NCBI GenBank assembly: GCA_030141605.1
Contig: JAQGDQ010000165.1
Span: forward strand, 124,001 to 188,000
Reading direction: 5' to 3'
Origin: Tubiluchus corallicola
Taxonomy: Eukaryota; Priapulida; Priapulimorpha; Priapulimorphida; Tubiluchidae
DNA length: 64,000 nt
Translations under genes and position numbers: made by a program
Shown here: positions 1-64,000 of the stretch, piece after piece
Layout: each line of letters opens with the position of its first letter
Position numbering within the stretch: position 1 is the first letter of the stretch
Notes under the pieces: model-generated
Databases searched by the model: none
The model's input: the letters and a program-made list of their open reading frames with translations, nothing else
Told to the model about the DNA's origin: nothing

Positions 1-118
1 TTTGTTTGGTGTTTAAGTTAATTCTTTTTTCATAATAGTACCTTGTACACTCAGTCCCTGACGATAGTATTTCATTCTTTAAGCAGACATAGACGGGCAG
101 ACAAAGACAGAAAGATAG

Positions 119-190
119 ATAGAGAAAGAGAGGGTGAGAGAAAGAAAGAGAAAGAGAGAGAGAGAGAGGGAGGGAAGGAGAGAGAGACGA
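119..190. repeat. GA-rich microsatellite
   Basis: Imperfect AG/AAAG/AGGG purine tract of about 70 bp. Confidence 0.8.
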
Positions 191-727
191 ACTAAGGCCT
201 TCCTTTTTTGCCATGGCTGAGCAAGCTTGATTTTTCAAGTTTAGCGTAATTTTTATTGTTTCTTTGCCGTGGCATCCATTCAGGCAGGCCCATAGACATA
301 ATTATTAGAAACAGCCCACATGGATAAACGAGGGAACCTGACGCCTAGCAAAGGTGATTTATCTTCTAAAATAGTCCGCCTCATTATTAATCATATTCAA
401 AAAGGATGAGATGACGATGAACAGCCCACTTCTTGTCATATTTACTGTCAAAGCCCAACATGTCTACTAGCTTGATCACAATTGAGATGATTGGTAATAG
501 CCTGTTATATGGCTTCATTTAGACTTCGATCTGGGTTTATTCAAACTCCCTGGCGCCGCTGAACATATCAAATTAGCATCTAAGCACATTTCCTAAGCTG
601 ACTCCTTAGCCTTCAGGACTAACTGGGTGTATATTTAGTCGGGCTTCTTTCAGATTAGTTCTAAAAGCGCAAAAAGTTCAGAAGTAGCTTTTCCAGTATG
701 GTCAACTTCTGTGATATTATCTTTTTT

Positions 728-836
728 TGTTGTCATCGTATTGCCATTGTTGTTGTTGTTGTCGTTGCTGTAGCTGTTGCTGTTGTCGTTGTCGTTGTGG
801 CTGTGGCTGTCGTTGTCGTTGTCGTTGTTATCGTTC
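728..836. repeat. GTT/GTC/GCT trinucleotide-type repeat
   Basis: Degenerate TTG-TCG-TTG tract. It yields a Thr/Ala-rich reading on the minus strand that I do not consider a gene. Confidence 0.75.
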
Positions 837-1459
837 CTGTTTTTGATAACTTAAGACGATGAACGATAAAATTACGATGATGACGACAGTCACGAGACGT
901 AGAAAACTGAACAAAACTGTCAAAACAATTAATGAATGGTTGATGGGAAAGGACGTCTGCAACATTTACCATATGAGAAGATATGTCACGTTTATTAGCC
1001 ACTATTTATTCTCGAAATATAATAAATTGTCAGAAGACGAAACTGCAACTTCAAACTGACTTTGATGAATTCAAGTATAAAATTTTTGACGTTTATTGCA
1101 AATGTCGAGTGTGCAAAGCTACAGCATAATGACTGGCTGGGGAATTCACAAGTGAAACTCACATCAAAGAGCCATTGAAACATTCAACAGTTTGAGAAAC
1201 TCAAGTGCAAACGGGCACCTTGGAGCAGACGAAAACGCCATAAAGGGCAAAAGTATAGAATTTCTGTGTAAACTTTAAGGAGGAAGCTTTGTTTTTAATT
1301 AGCTGAGGTAAAGAGTTGATTGATCTTCAATTGAGCATGTTTTTGGTGAATAGAACGTGCTGTTATGTCTAGATTAATGACAACGCTGAGTTAACTTTCT
1401 TTCTGTTATTAAAAACAAAGTTTTAAAGAAACTGTTTTGCAGTGAAAAATAGCCAGTGT

Positions 1460-2014
1460 TTAAAGGAAAACCGGATGATTGTGTAAACATTAATTCAGAA
1501 TAAAGCATGCTCTAAAATATTGAAAATTACAATAGCTTTTTTTAAATCGAAGCTTAGGTTAAATAATAATTACCTCGGATACTCAAATTTTGTTAAACTT
1601 TCAAAGCTACGGGCGGCTCAGTGAATGTACTAAGACTGGCATTGGCGCACTTTTGTCCCATGCGCGTGGCCGACAAATAGAAGGCGGTACCGTGATAACC
1701 ATGATCATGAACTGCAGTATCAGTTTCTGACGTCATATGACGTAGAGCCCTTTTTCGTGATATTACGCGTTTAAGCAGTACTGTAACAATGACGCAAACG
1801 TGCTTGACGCGCAACGGAGATGCCTGCCATTGCACAAACTGTGGTTAGTTTCTGAACTTAGCGATAGCTGTGTTCGGTTGCCGTTAATTAACTTTCTAAG
1901 CTAATTATTCAAATATAAGAAACAATTGCTAACTTTTATAGTCAAGAAAATGTATATTTTGGACAGTAAATTAAAATGAGATTGAGTCTAAACAATCGTC
2001 CACTTTTCCTTTAA
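1460..2014 (+). mobile_element. Family A TTAA-flanked miniature transposon, copy 1
   Basis: The ends are TTAAAGGAAAACCGGATGAT and, inverted, CGTCCACTTTTCCTTTAA. Both sides carry TTAA, the target used by piggyBac-type elements. There is no coding capacity. About 525 bp of the interior matches 7876-8398 and, inverted, 29436-29973. Confidence 0.8.
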
Positions 2015-2027
2015 ATTCGGAACGCCG

Positions 2028-2700
2028 AAGTTTAGACTACAGTACTATTAAAAGAATTTCCCTATAAAGTTGAAATTTTACAACCTGATTTGCAATACAT
2101 TAACTTTTGGCTGTGGAAGTTACAAGTCTACAGTTTTACTGATTTTAAAGTTACGGCTGCGAAACTTTACCATGTTAAAAAATTAAATGCCGGAACAATA
2201 TTAGCCAATCATCCACTGAAAAACAGCCATGTTGACGTATAAAATCTCAATACATGACAGGAAAACAATAAACAAATCAATCAGTTTACATCATGATCTT
2301 CACCACAGAAAATAAAGTTCTGTAAGAGATTTGTTGTAAAAGAAAAAATGGGACTTAATCATCTGGAATATGCTATCTGGAGTTCCCTTAAAGAAAAATT
2401 GTACAATGGCCGCACAGAACCGTTTGATGTAAAGGAACTAAAGACGAAATTGTTGAGTCCCAGGATTAACTATATCTTAAAAAGCGAGAAATTGTATCAG
2501 TTACTGGGAGAAATGATTCGCCTAGCTTGCAGTGGACGTGATGGACACATAGAGCACTTGCTGTGAATTTAAAATTAGTAACACAACTTTTTTCGGCTTG
2601 AATTTTTTGACTTGTTGATTTAAATTTTCTGTACCTTCGGACAAATCCAAGAAAATATCTGATGTTTGTACATAAACACCTGTAACATCAATTTTCAAGA
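2028..2700 (+). pseudogene. Mariner/Tc1-superfamily transposase C-terminal remnant (family G, copy 1)
   Basis: The open stretch 2348-2566 (72 codons) reads N-H-L-E-Y-A-I-W-S-S-L-K near its start and ends G-H-I-E-H-L-L. In IS630/Tc1/mariner transposases the C-terminus typically has N-P-x-[DE]-[YF]-x-x-W shortly after the catalytic acidic residue and closes with G-G-H-I-[ED]-H-L, so this is the tail of such an enzyme. The rest of the transposase, including the DDE core, is absent: the DNA upstream (2028-2347) is non-coding yet shared with the second copy at 43440-44240, so both descend from one internally deleted element. It follows the A element with only about 13 bases between. No function is expected. 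Confidence 0.65.
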
Positions 2701-2759
2701 AAATTCTGTTATAATCGTGCAATACACAATATTCAGCACATATAATCTTCAGCACACAT

Positions 2760-3240
2760 TGTGTTTGTTATAAATTATGGTTTTATAATCAAATATTATT
2801 GTTTTTGTTATCAATTATGGTTTTATTACTTTTTTTTAATCAAATACGCTTAAAAAGAGCCATGGATTTGTAAGGACGTGTTCCTGTATGCGTTGTTTTT
2901 TTAAGTATATGATTTGTTAATTGTATTTTTTTTCGTGTTTTGTAAAATAATGCTAAACGCACACGGCATTAATTTAAAAGAACACGACACAACTAAGATG
3001 TCATTTAATGTTTTAACAAAGTTTGTCTTAAAAAAATTATATTTTATTCTGTTTTGCATATTTTAAAGTGTAAATAAGTGTCTACTATAATATCTAGAAA
3101 ACTGTTCAGCATTTTTTTATCTGACAGATTTTAATTTATCTGACATAATTTGATTTCAGCAAAATTTATAGTGTCAAGGTGTCAGCAAACATTCAATTTT
3201 TATTGAGTTAATTTTTGATTAGAATTTAAATCAGGAGTCG
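2760..3240. other. AT-rich non-coding stretch
   Basis: Low-complexity AT-rich DNA with no open frame, RNA or recognisable repeat. Confidence 0.5.
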
Positions 3241-3839
3241 TTAAAGGAAGACAGGATGATTTTTCATATGCTACCCCATTTTCAAATACGGTAAAAAAGC
3301 ACATATTTTAACAGCAATAACACTACAAAAGCGTTTGTGATAATCAAATAATAGATTATAATCTTAATTATTGATGACATCACAAACTAACATAATTTTC
3401 AACAACAAAAATATTCCACGAGCGTGTTGCGCGTGTTTGTGAAATCGAAAATTGAAGCACAGTGCAACTGTAAGATATTCAGTGTGTTGTACTAAAACTA
3501 GGCAAGTTTGAAGACAAAAATTCAAATTTCAAATTTACTGCTGTGCTCGTTGAGCTGTTGAACAGTTCGTCACAAACTAACACATCTAAAATGAGAGGTA
3601 CAGCACCTGTTTATTGTGCAGCACTTTCCGAAATGCACGCGCTAGTGCCCGTCTAACTAGTAAATTGTGAAATGCATGTAACAGCGGAAAACTAGTGACG
3701 CGAACGTGAAATTGTGTTTGTGTGGTAATAATTCTTGCACATAAGTCATTTTTGAAAAAAATAGTACATTTCCTTTCAATATTTTAAACAGTAGATCACT
3801 TTGACTTATAGTTTAAGATTGGGCCTGGTTTTGCTTTAA
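3241..3839 (+). mobile_element. Family B TTAA-flanked miniature transposon, copy 1
   Basis: The ends are TTAAAGGAAGACAGGATGAT and, inverted, GGCCTGGTTTTGCTTTAA. About 600 bp, non-coding. Other copies lie at 9075-9675, 40022-40634, 51478-52013 and 60122-60706, with a partial one near 43010-43094. Confidence 0.8.
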
Positions 3840-4389
3840 CGCAAATTTTAATACGTAGCTACAGATATATACAGGATAGTTTGACAGGTACCAAAGCAGT
3901 CATACGAGTCAGTCAATAATTTTAAATTGAACAAAGCTGGCTTATATACATAATTAGCACAGGGTTTAATTTCAATTTCATTTGTAAAAGACGAGTAATT
4001 TCATCATGTTTGGTTAGACAGACATTTCATTTCACAGATACTGAATTTTACGGACTATAGATGAGATAGTAGCAAAAGTCATCAACCTTAGTTTTACACT
4101 TTAACATGAAATTTAAGAGTCAGACTAAAATTACTTGGCTATTTTCCTTCGTGTTAGAACACCGTGTTAACTCAGCTGTGGAGAAGTCTACTCTTTCGTC
4201 TGAGTAAACATTATTATTTGCAAACGAAACTCTTTCTTGTCTGCAAGTCTGAAAAGATCTCTATCATCTTGGAATATTATCTGCTGTCTATCGCATCATG
4301 ACTTTATTGTTCGTCTTATGAATTTGAATCCCTGAGTCCGGAATCTGCTAACTCAATTTTCTTTCTAAATCCCTCAATTTAGTAGCGGT

Positions 4390-4606
4390 TCGTATTGCTT
4401 GTGTAGTCTGTAGGGCGGACGTAAGATGGAAGTAGATTGTGTAGTCTGTAGGGCGGACGTAAGATGGAAGTTGAATGTGTAGTTTGTCGGGCGGACGTAA
4501 GATGTGAGTTGCTTGTGTAGTCTGTGAGGCGGACGTAAGATGGAAGTTGATTGTGTAGTCTGTGGGGCGGACGTAAGATGGAAGTTGCTTCTGTTGTCTG
4601 TGGGAC
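4390..4606. repeat. 38-39 bp minisatellite, about 5.5 units
   Basis: The unit contains gtgtagtctgtagggcgg followed by acgtaagatggaagtt. Because the period is close to a multiple of three, the minus strand stays open for 209 codons across 4348-4977, reading as repeats of about 13 residues. I treat that frame as a by-product of the repeat and the neighbouring E element. Confidence 0.8.
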
Positions 4607-4629
4607 GGGTAAGGTGCTCGTCTTCTTAA

Positions 4630-5085
4630 AGCAAACGAAAACTCTTCATAAACGAAGCTTAAAAATTCGTTTTGAGATTTTGTATCACTTGCACGCGGTC
4701 TTATTGCATACAGAAATTGTATTAGCAGTAACGCTGTATAAAACTTAAAATTTAAACTCCAGCTGTGACCGTTAGGCACAGCCATTTTGATGTAACTCGT
4801 TTGAAACAAGTTTAGATAACATTGGGTAAAGATCGAAAAAATAATAAGAGCATTCCAAGTGCACACTTCACTAACTAAGCAAAAGTATAAATTACTTTGT
4901 ATTTTTGTGTTTTTGGTGAGCCAGTGGTGCACACTGGGAAGGTGACGCAGTGCCGTTTTACCAGGTAGCGTCAACATTTTAAATTATTAAACATTTTGTT
5001 TTCCAAATCACATAAGTCTTTCATACAGGTAAGCATAATGCTAAATAATATAATTTTATATGGATAGTTTTCTGGGAAAGACGAT
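4630..5085 (+). repeat. Interspersed repeat family E, copy 1
   Basis: About 450 bp, non-coding. Marked by gaccgttaggc-cagccatttt, a cgtttgaaacaagtttagat block and agtggtgcacactggga. Found again at 9755-10195 (inverted), 12981-13705 and 41298-41725. I do not recognise its class, and no clear terminal inverted repeat is seen. Confidence 0.7.
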
Positions 5086-5089
5086 TTCT

Positions 5090-5745
5090 TGTAAAGCCAA
5101 TTCATAAGCATTGCGTTACTTGTAAACAAGTCTTACCTAAACATAACCAAAGCATTGATGGTGAATATTCATTATTTTTCAATGCACTTTTCATGTATTC
5201 TTTGCATTATTATTTGCACATTAGCAGACGTAAGTGAAAAAGATTGTTACGAATAATTAGGTGCCGCAACAAGTTGGCAGTTGGCAGTTTTCTAAATGGT
5301 TTTAATAAGATGCAGTTGACTGTATGAAATATCGTAATCATCAGCCTCTTAAATCAACTCGTTAAATCCGAGATTTGATTACATTGCAATGGAAAAGATA
5401 ACGAAAAAAACATAAAAACCAGAAATATCAATAATGATTTTAATATTGCAAATGACTGAGTTATTATGATTACGAAGCAATGATTATTTTTTAAGAAAGT
5501 TATTGCTCTCTTGAGGCTCGTAACTAAAATTTTATGATTCAGCCAGTGAGCAAAGCTTTACTTTTGGAATGAATTTAGGACACCGTTGAAAATGGCACTA
5601 ATTTTTAGACACTGACGTGTTTAAATGTACGCTTTTTATTGGCAAAAAATACGAAAAAAATAACAAAAATTTTCATACAATACTGAGTAACCATGTGTGA
5701 CAAACGATTCTTTAACAGTTCACAGTGTCTTTCTTTGAAGATGGT
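5090..5745. other. Non-coding stretch
   Basis: AT-rich DNA with a short duplicated gttggcag at 5274-5288. No gene or repeat family recognised. Confidence 0.5.
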
Positions 5746-5750
5746 TGATA

Positions 5751-6108
5751 ATCAGGGTTGGATTATGACATTTTGGGATCCCCAAGCTAATGAAATTATG
5801 GAGGGGGGCACCCTCTAACTGGCTCGCGAACCTCTTGAATATTTTTATTCGCGATACATTTTAGTCGCATTTACATAGTTTGAAATAAACCTATTGCAAA
5901 TTCTTTAAATAAACTAGAATAGCTATTATTTGTTTGTCAATAAAATATTCTTTAAGAAATACCACTATTTTACTATTTATTATAAGCCAAAAACCATTTC
6001 AACACAACCGTAGTGTAAAACAGATTTTTTAGCAAATTTTGCCAAAGCCTGAGGAGCCCTAGGCTGCAGCCGATGCTAGCCTATCGAATAATCTGGCCTT
6101 GGTGATAA
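5751..6108 (+). mobile_element. Family J hAT-like miniature element, copy 1
   Basis: Starts CAGGGTTGGATTATGAC and ends with an inverted relative (AATCTGGCCTTG). CAGG-TTGGATTA termini are typical of non-autonomous hAT elements. A copy with the same interior is at 45868-46216, and an end fragment at 30515-30600. Confidence 0.55.
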
Positions 6109-6327
6109 CAATAGCCTTACGCCTGTTTGCTTTGAAAATGTGTTGTTAACATCCAGTTTAGAATGAAAACTTGGTGCACGTGGGACTCTTTCTGAATGGC
6201 TAATGTTGAACGTTAAAAGTTGACATTGTGCTTACGACCTGGCTTTATTTAATTTTAGAATGAGTTCGTTGCATTTGAAACAATAAGAGGCCCCTCTACT
6301 GTGAGTACCAGACGTCTTCTGCAAAAA

Positions 6328-6766
6328 ATAAACTTTTCTTAAAAACTTTAATTTACAACTGTTTAAAAACTCGTCCAAACGTTTGGACAACAATCAGTTG
6401 TCATCATCAGTGGTAACACTATACAAACAACCAGTTTAAATAGCTACAGTATAGAAAATTATGCACCAATTATGTATTTACAAAAAAACCAAAGTAATGA
6501 ATAAACAAATTTGCAGAAAAGAAATGGCTATATATCTGTTATTGTATTTATTTCTTTTCTATAGGTTTGTTTGTTAATTACTGTGGCTTCTTTGCAAATA
6601 CATGATTAGTGCATAATTTTGTATACTGTAGGCTCTGCTTATATAAGCTGGTTTGATGTTTGTATAGTGTACCACTGATGATGACAGCTGATTGCTGTCG
6701 AAACATTTGGACATGTTTTTAAACATTTGAAATTAAAATTTTTAATAAAAGTTGTGTTGTTTCAAT
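6328..6766 (+). mobile_element. Palindromic F element, copy 1, just upstream of Eph
   Basis: Two inverted arms (about 6328-6515 and 6570-6766) share sequence over about 190 bp around a short centre. Each arm holds the stretch ccactgatgatgaca...gaaac (right arm 6672-6704; left arm, minus strand, around 6390-6412). Half-copies occur at 25824-26000 and 55015-55216. It is non-coding and may derive from terminal parts of a Penelope-like or other retroelement. It ends about 170 bp before the Eph start codon. Confidence 0.7.
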
Positions 6767-6803
6767 AAGAAATTAAACTCTTCCCAAAACTATCAAAAAT
6801 GGT

Positions 6804-6932
6804 TTGCGGAGCTCTCTGCCAGCCGAAAGAGGGCGCATTAGTTTCGCACTTCTCAATGTTAACATCTTTAACTTGTTTTTGACAGGCGAAGATTTTGCAA
6901 ATGAGGCAGCAGTGACATGTGATACGTTCAAA
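6804..6932 (+). promoter_or_regulatory. Probable 5' leader of Eph with a candidate splice or trans-splice acceptor
   Basis: A pyrimidine-rich stretch (acttgtttttgacag) ends in AG at 6884-6885, followed by 47 bases to the start codon. It could end a 5'-UTR intron or accept a spliced leader, which some invertebrate phyla use. I see no convincing TATA element or initiator between the F repeat, which ends near 6763, and the start codon. The in-frame ATG at 6804 would be removed if the acceptor is used. Confidence 0.4.
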
Positions 6933-62018
<55,086 letters not shown>

Positions 62019-62109
62019 GTCAGCGAAACTATAAAGCTTCGTTCGCATTATCGTGACTGACAATCACAAATACATGTTGATAGAAAACCAGCTAGCAGTT
62101 TAATCTGTC

Positions 62110-62300
62110 ACTCAATTGGTAAATCAATCAATAAATCAATCGACCGACTGGCACGACTGACCAACCAACCAATCAACCAACAACTAACTACAAACCAGCC
62201 AATCAACCAACCAGCCAACCACAACCAACCAAGCAGCCCATCAACTAACTGACTGAGTGACTGATTGACCAACTGATCAAACAAGCAACAACCAAACAAC
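62110..62300. repeat. AACC/AATC tetranucleotide-type tract
   Basis: Degenerate ccaaccaaccaatcaacc runs; the Trp/Leu-rich minus-strand frame is an artefact. Confidence 0.85.
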
Positions 62301-62786
62301 AAATTTTGCGATCATTTATTCCAGTCTGTCGCTAAAATATCACAAATGCAAATAGTAAACATTTTGTGAAAATATCGATTTGTAGTTTTGTCTTAAACGA
62401 TTGTCAATTTAACAGTAGTCATCAGTTTATTAATTTAATGATTGGTAATTAATTTAGAGATGTTTGGTTTGACAGATTGACAAGGCAAACTTCGTTGAAT
62501 AAGTTTATTCATTGTTTTACGTAAACGATCAGCCATTCTATACGTAAACACGCACTTTATGTATGAGATTACGTAAAGTGGCTATTATAACGCTTTTAGC
62601 GCCACCTGGTTTGGAGTTAGTGCAAATGATTGAGTGAGATTAAAGGTGGATTAATAAGCAAGTATTTTATACAAGTTTCAGTTTGTTAGAGGGTGAGAAA
62701 TGTTACAGTGAAATTTTAAGCAATACCATAGAATAGTTTCGCGGGGTTTAAAAATACAAGCACTTGATTCAAGTGACAGTATTACT

Positions 62787-63344
62787 TTAAAGGAAACGAC
62801 AAAACACTCAATATGATGGGATTATTTTACTGTTATCGCTTAAACTTAGAAAAATATAACAAAGAAAACTGCAAAGAACTGCCTATAAAGCATAAATTTA
62901 AGATATACTACCTCTGAATAGAAATTTTCTGACCTGGTGGTTGCCGTTATTCATTTGGAAATTATGACGTAGCTGGGAGACTTCGTGACTTTTCGTAAGC
63001 GCGTCGTAACTTTTCGTAAGCTTAAACTAAGTCTAACTTCTGCAGTTTACCTAATGTACACGCAGAAATATAACAAAATTAGCTATATAATTATTCTGTA
63101 AAAACTTATTATACTTTTGATGAAAAATTGACCGTGTGCTGATTTCTTCAAAATGAATAACGTCTTTGGTGAAAGAATGGGCATTGAAAATGGGAACGCC
63201 CAAGCATGAAATAGTCTCGATTTTTAAAGTGATTTTACTAATTACATAAGGCGCTTATTGCAGTTTTATTACTAAATGCTTCTAACATTTTTCGCGAATA
63301 TTGAGAAAAAATTGACTTTCCAGAAGACTTGACCTTTCGTTTAA
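62787..63344 (+). mobile_element. Family C miniature transposon, copy 4
   Basis: 558 bp bounded by TTAA; ends TTAAAGGAAACGACAAAA and AGACTTGACCTTTCGTTTAA. The only C copy in the window with both ends visible. Confidence 0.8.
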
Positions 63345-63659
63345 GGCTAAAATTGTAAAAATTGATAAATAAATTGTTAATTTTTCTGTTTTCTGTTACA
63401 AACGCGTGTAATCCATTATACGTCTTTCCATGTGTGAATGTGAAGCTATACGAGGGATTGGGGCATATTACCTTTTCGGAGCGTGTGCCATGCGACTTTT
63501 GCAAAATGTATTTATAATTATGTAAATTGTGCAATAGTTCGTTGAGAAAATCACTTCAAGGTGGTCACAAATAACCAAAGTCACATCTTGCTGGAGCAAC
63601 ATCACTATTCGTAGTTATAGTCCGGTCCGTTTAGGTCAAATTTTAGCGAAATGGAGACT

Positions 63660-64000
63660 GACTAGATACCGCTACCAAACTTTCAGGAATGATTCTTTAA
63701 GCCATTCTAACAGCGTTTTGAACATTTTTACAAAATTTCGCGTTTTAGCCACTTCGTGTGTTCCAAGGTCACTAATCATACCACCAAATGAAAACCCACG
63801 TATAAGTTCTCATCCCTAATAGTACCCAAGCGTCTATCTGTGAACGTTTTGGAGTTATAAGCGTGCAAAGTGCAAAACAATTTCTAGACATTTTATTGTC
63901 CCGGGACAGCGGGCTAGCATGCAAAATTTTGTAAAAATGCCCAAAACGTTGTTAGAATGGCCTAAAGAATCATTCCTGAAAGTTTGGCAGTTGTGTCCAG
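63660..64000. repeat. Inverted repeat cut by the window edge
   Basis: Arms 63674-63739 and 63922-63989 are reverse complements with about 6-8 differences (accaaactttcaggaatgat and, at the far end, atcattcctgaaagtttgg). The similarity weakens but continues outward, so the element may extend past 64000. The 180-bp centre is non-coding. Confidence 0.85.

Larger units (their letters stand above)
1..1455. other. Upstream non-coding DNA
   Basis: Holds a GA-rich tract (about 119-190) and a GTT/GTC trinucleotide-like tract (about 728-835). The short open frames on both strands at 733-1059 come from the trinucleotide tract and nearby AT-rich DNA. Nothing else is recognised. Confidence 0.6.
62019..64000 (+). 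other. Start of Eph intron 7
   Basis: Begins at donor gtcagc. Holds an AACC-rich tract (62145-62300), a C element and the terminal inverted repeat. 62300-62785 and 63345-63670 show nothing recognised. No further Eph exon found. Confidence 0.7.

Noticed and set aside
6660-6720. A complete, active hammerhead ribozyme
   Set aside because: The core and stem II are present, but the cleavage-site U is not, so only a hammerhead-like core is claimed.
62019-64000. Search for the rest of fibronectin repeat 2 and the membrane span
   Set aside because: No frame with the expected R-A-x-x-x-x-G motif or a hydrophobic run with splice borders was found; the next exon is probably beyond the window.

Overview
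The window is AT-rich animal nuclear DNA carrying one recognisable host gene in a dense field of transposon debris and simple repeats. I see no bacterial, plasmid, phage or viral gene. The gene, on the + strand, is an Eph receptor tyrosine kinase. Seven coding exons between 6933 and 62018 join with consistent phases and GT/AG borders into 506 codons: signal peptide, ephrin-binding domain, sushi/EGF-like cysteine-rich region, first fibronectin III repeat and most of the second. The membrane span, kinase and SAM parts must lie beyond base 64000. Eph receptors are known only from animals and their close relatives. The very long introns (37.4 kb and 13.2 kb), the conserved-looking exon phases and the miniature-transposon load suggest an invertebrate with a slowly evolving gene structure, such as a cnidarian, sponge, lophotrochozoan or invertebrate deuterostome. 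I cannot name the species.

Layout. 1-6885: upstream non-coding DNA with a GA tract, TTAA-flanked miniature elements (families A and B), a mariner transposase remnant (G), a 38-39 bp minisatellite, an E repeat, a hAT-like J element and a palindromic F element ending about 170 bp before the start codon. 6933-7682: exons 1 and 2. 7683-45073: giant intron 2, holding copies of A-H and J, five 3' fragments of non-LTR retrotransposons, a tRNA-derived SINE, a hAT-like element and many microsatellites, including GA, AAT and AACT arrays. 45074-45758: exon 3, almost all of the ephrin-binding domain. 45759-58950: intron 3, with a long foldback element, a 1.37-kb 28-bp minisatellite, more elements of families B, C, D and F, a GA array and family I. 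58951-62018: exons 4-7. 62019-64000: start of intron 7, with a C element and an inverted repeat cut by the window edge.

The receptor would sit in the plasma membrane and bind ephrins on neighbouring cells through the exon 2-3 domain. The repeats make no gene set of their own: no intact transposase or reverse transcriptase is present, so the miniature elements must have been mobilised by enzymes encoded elsewhere. The points most worth a second look are a family of palindromic repeats with a hammerhead-ribozyme-like core (F), three miniature families sharing TTAAAGGA-type ends (A, B, C), the foldback at 46785-47680, and the 28-bp minisatellite.
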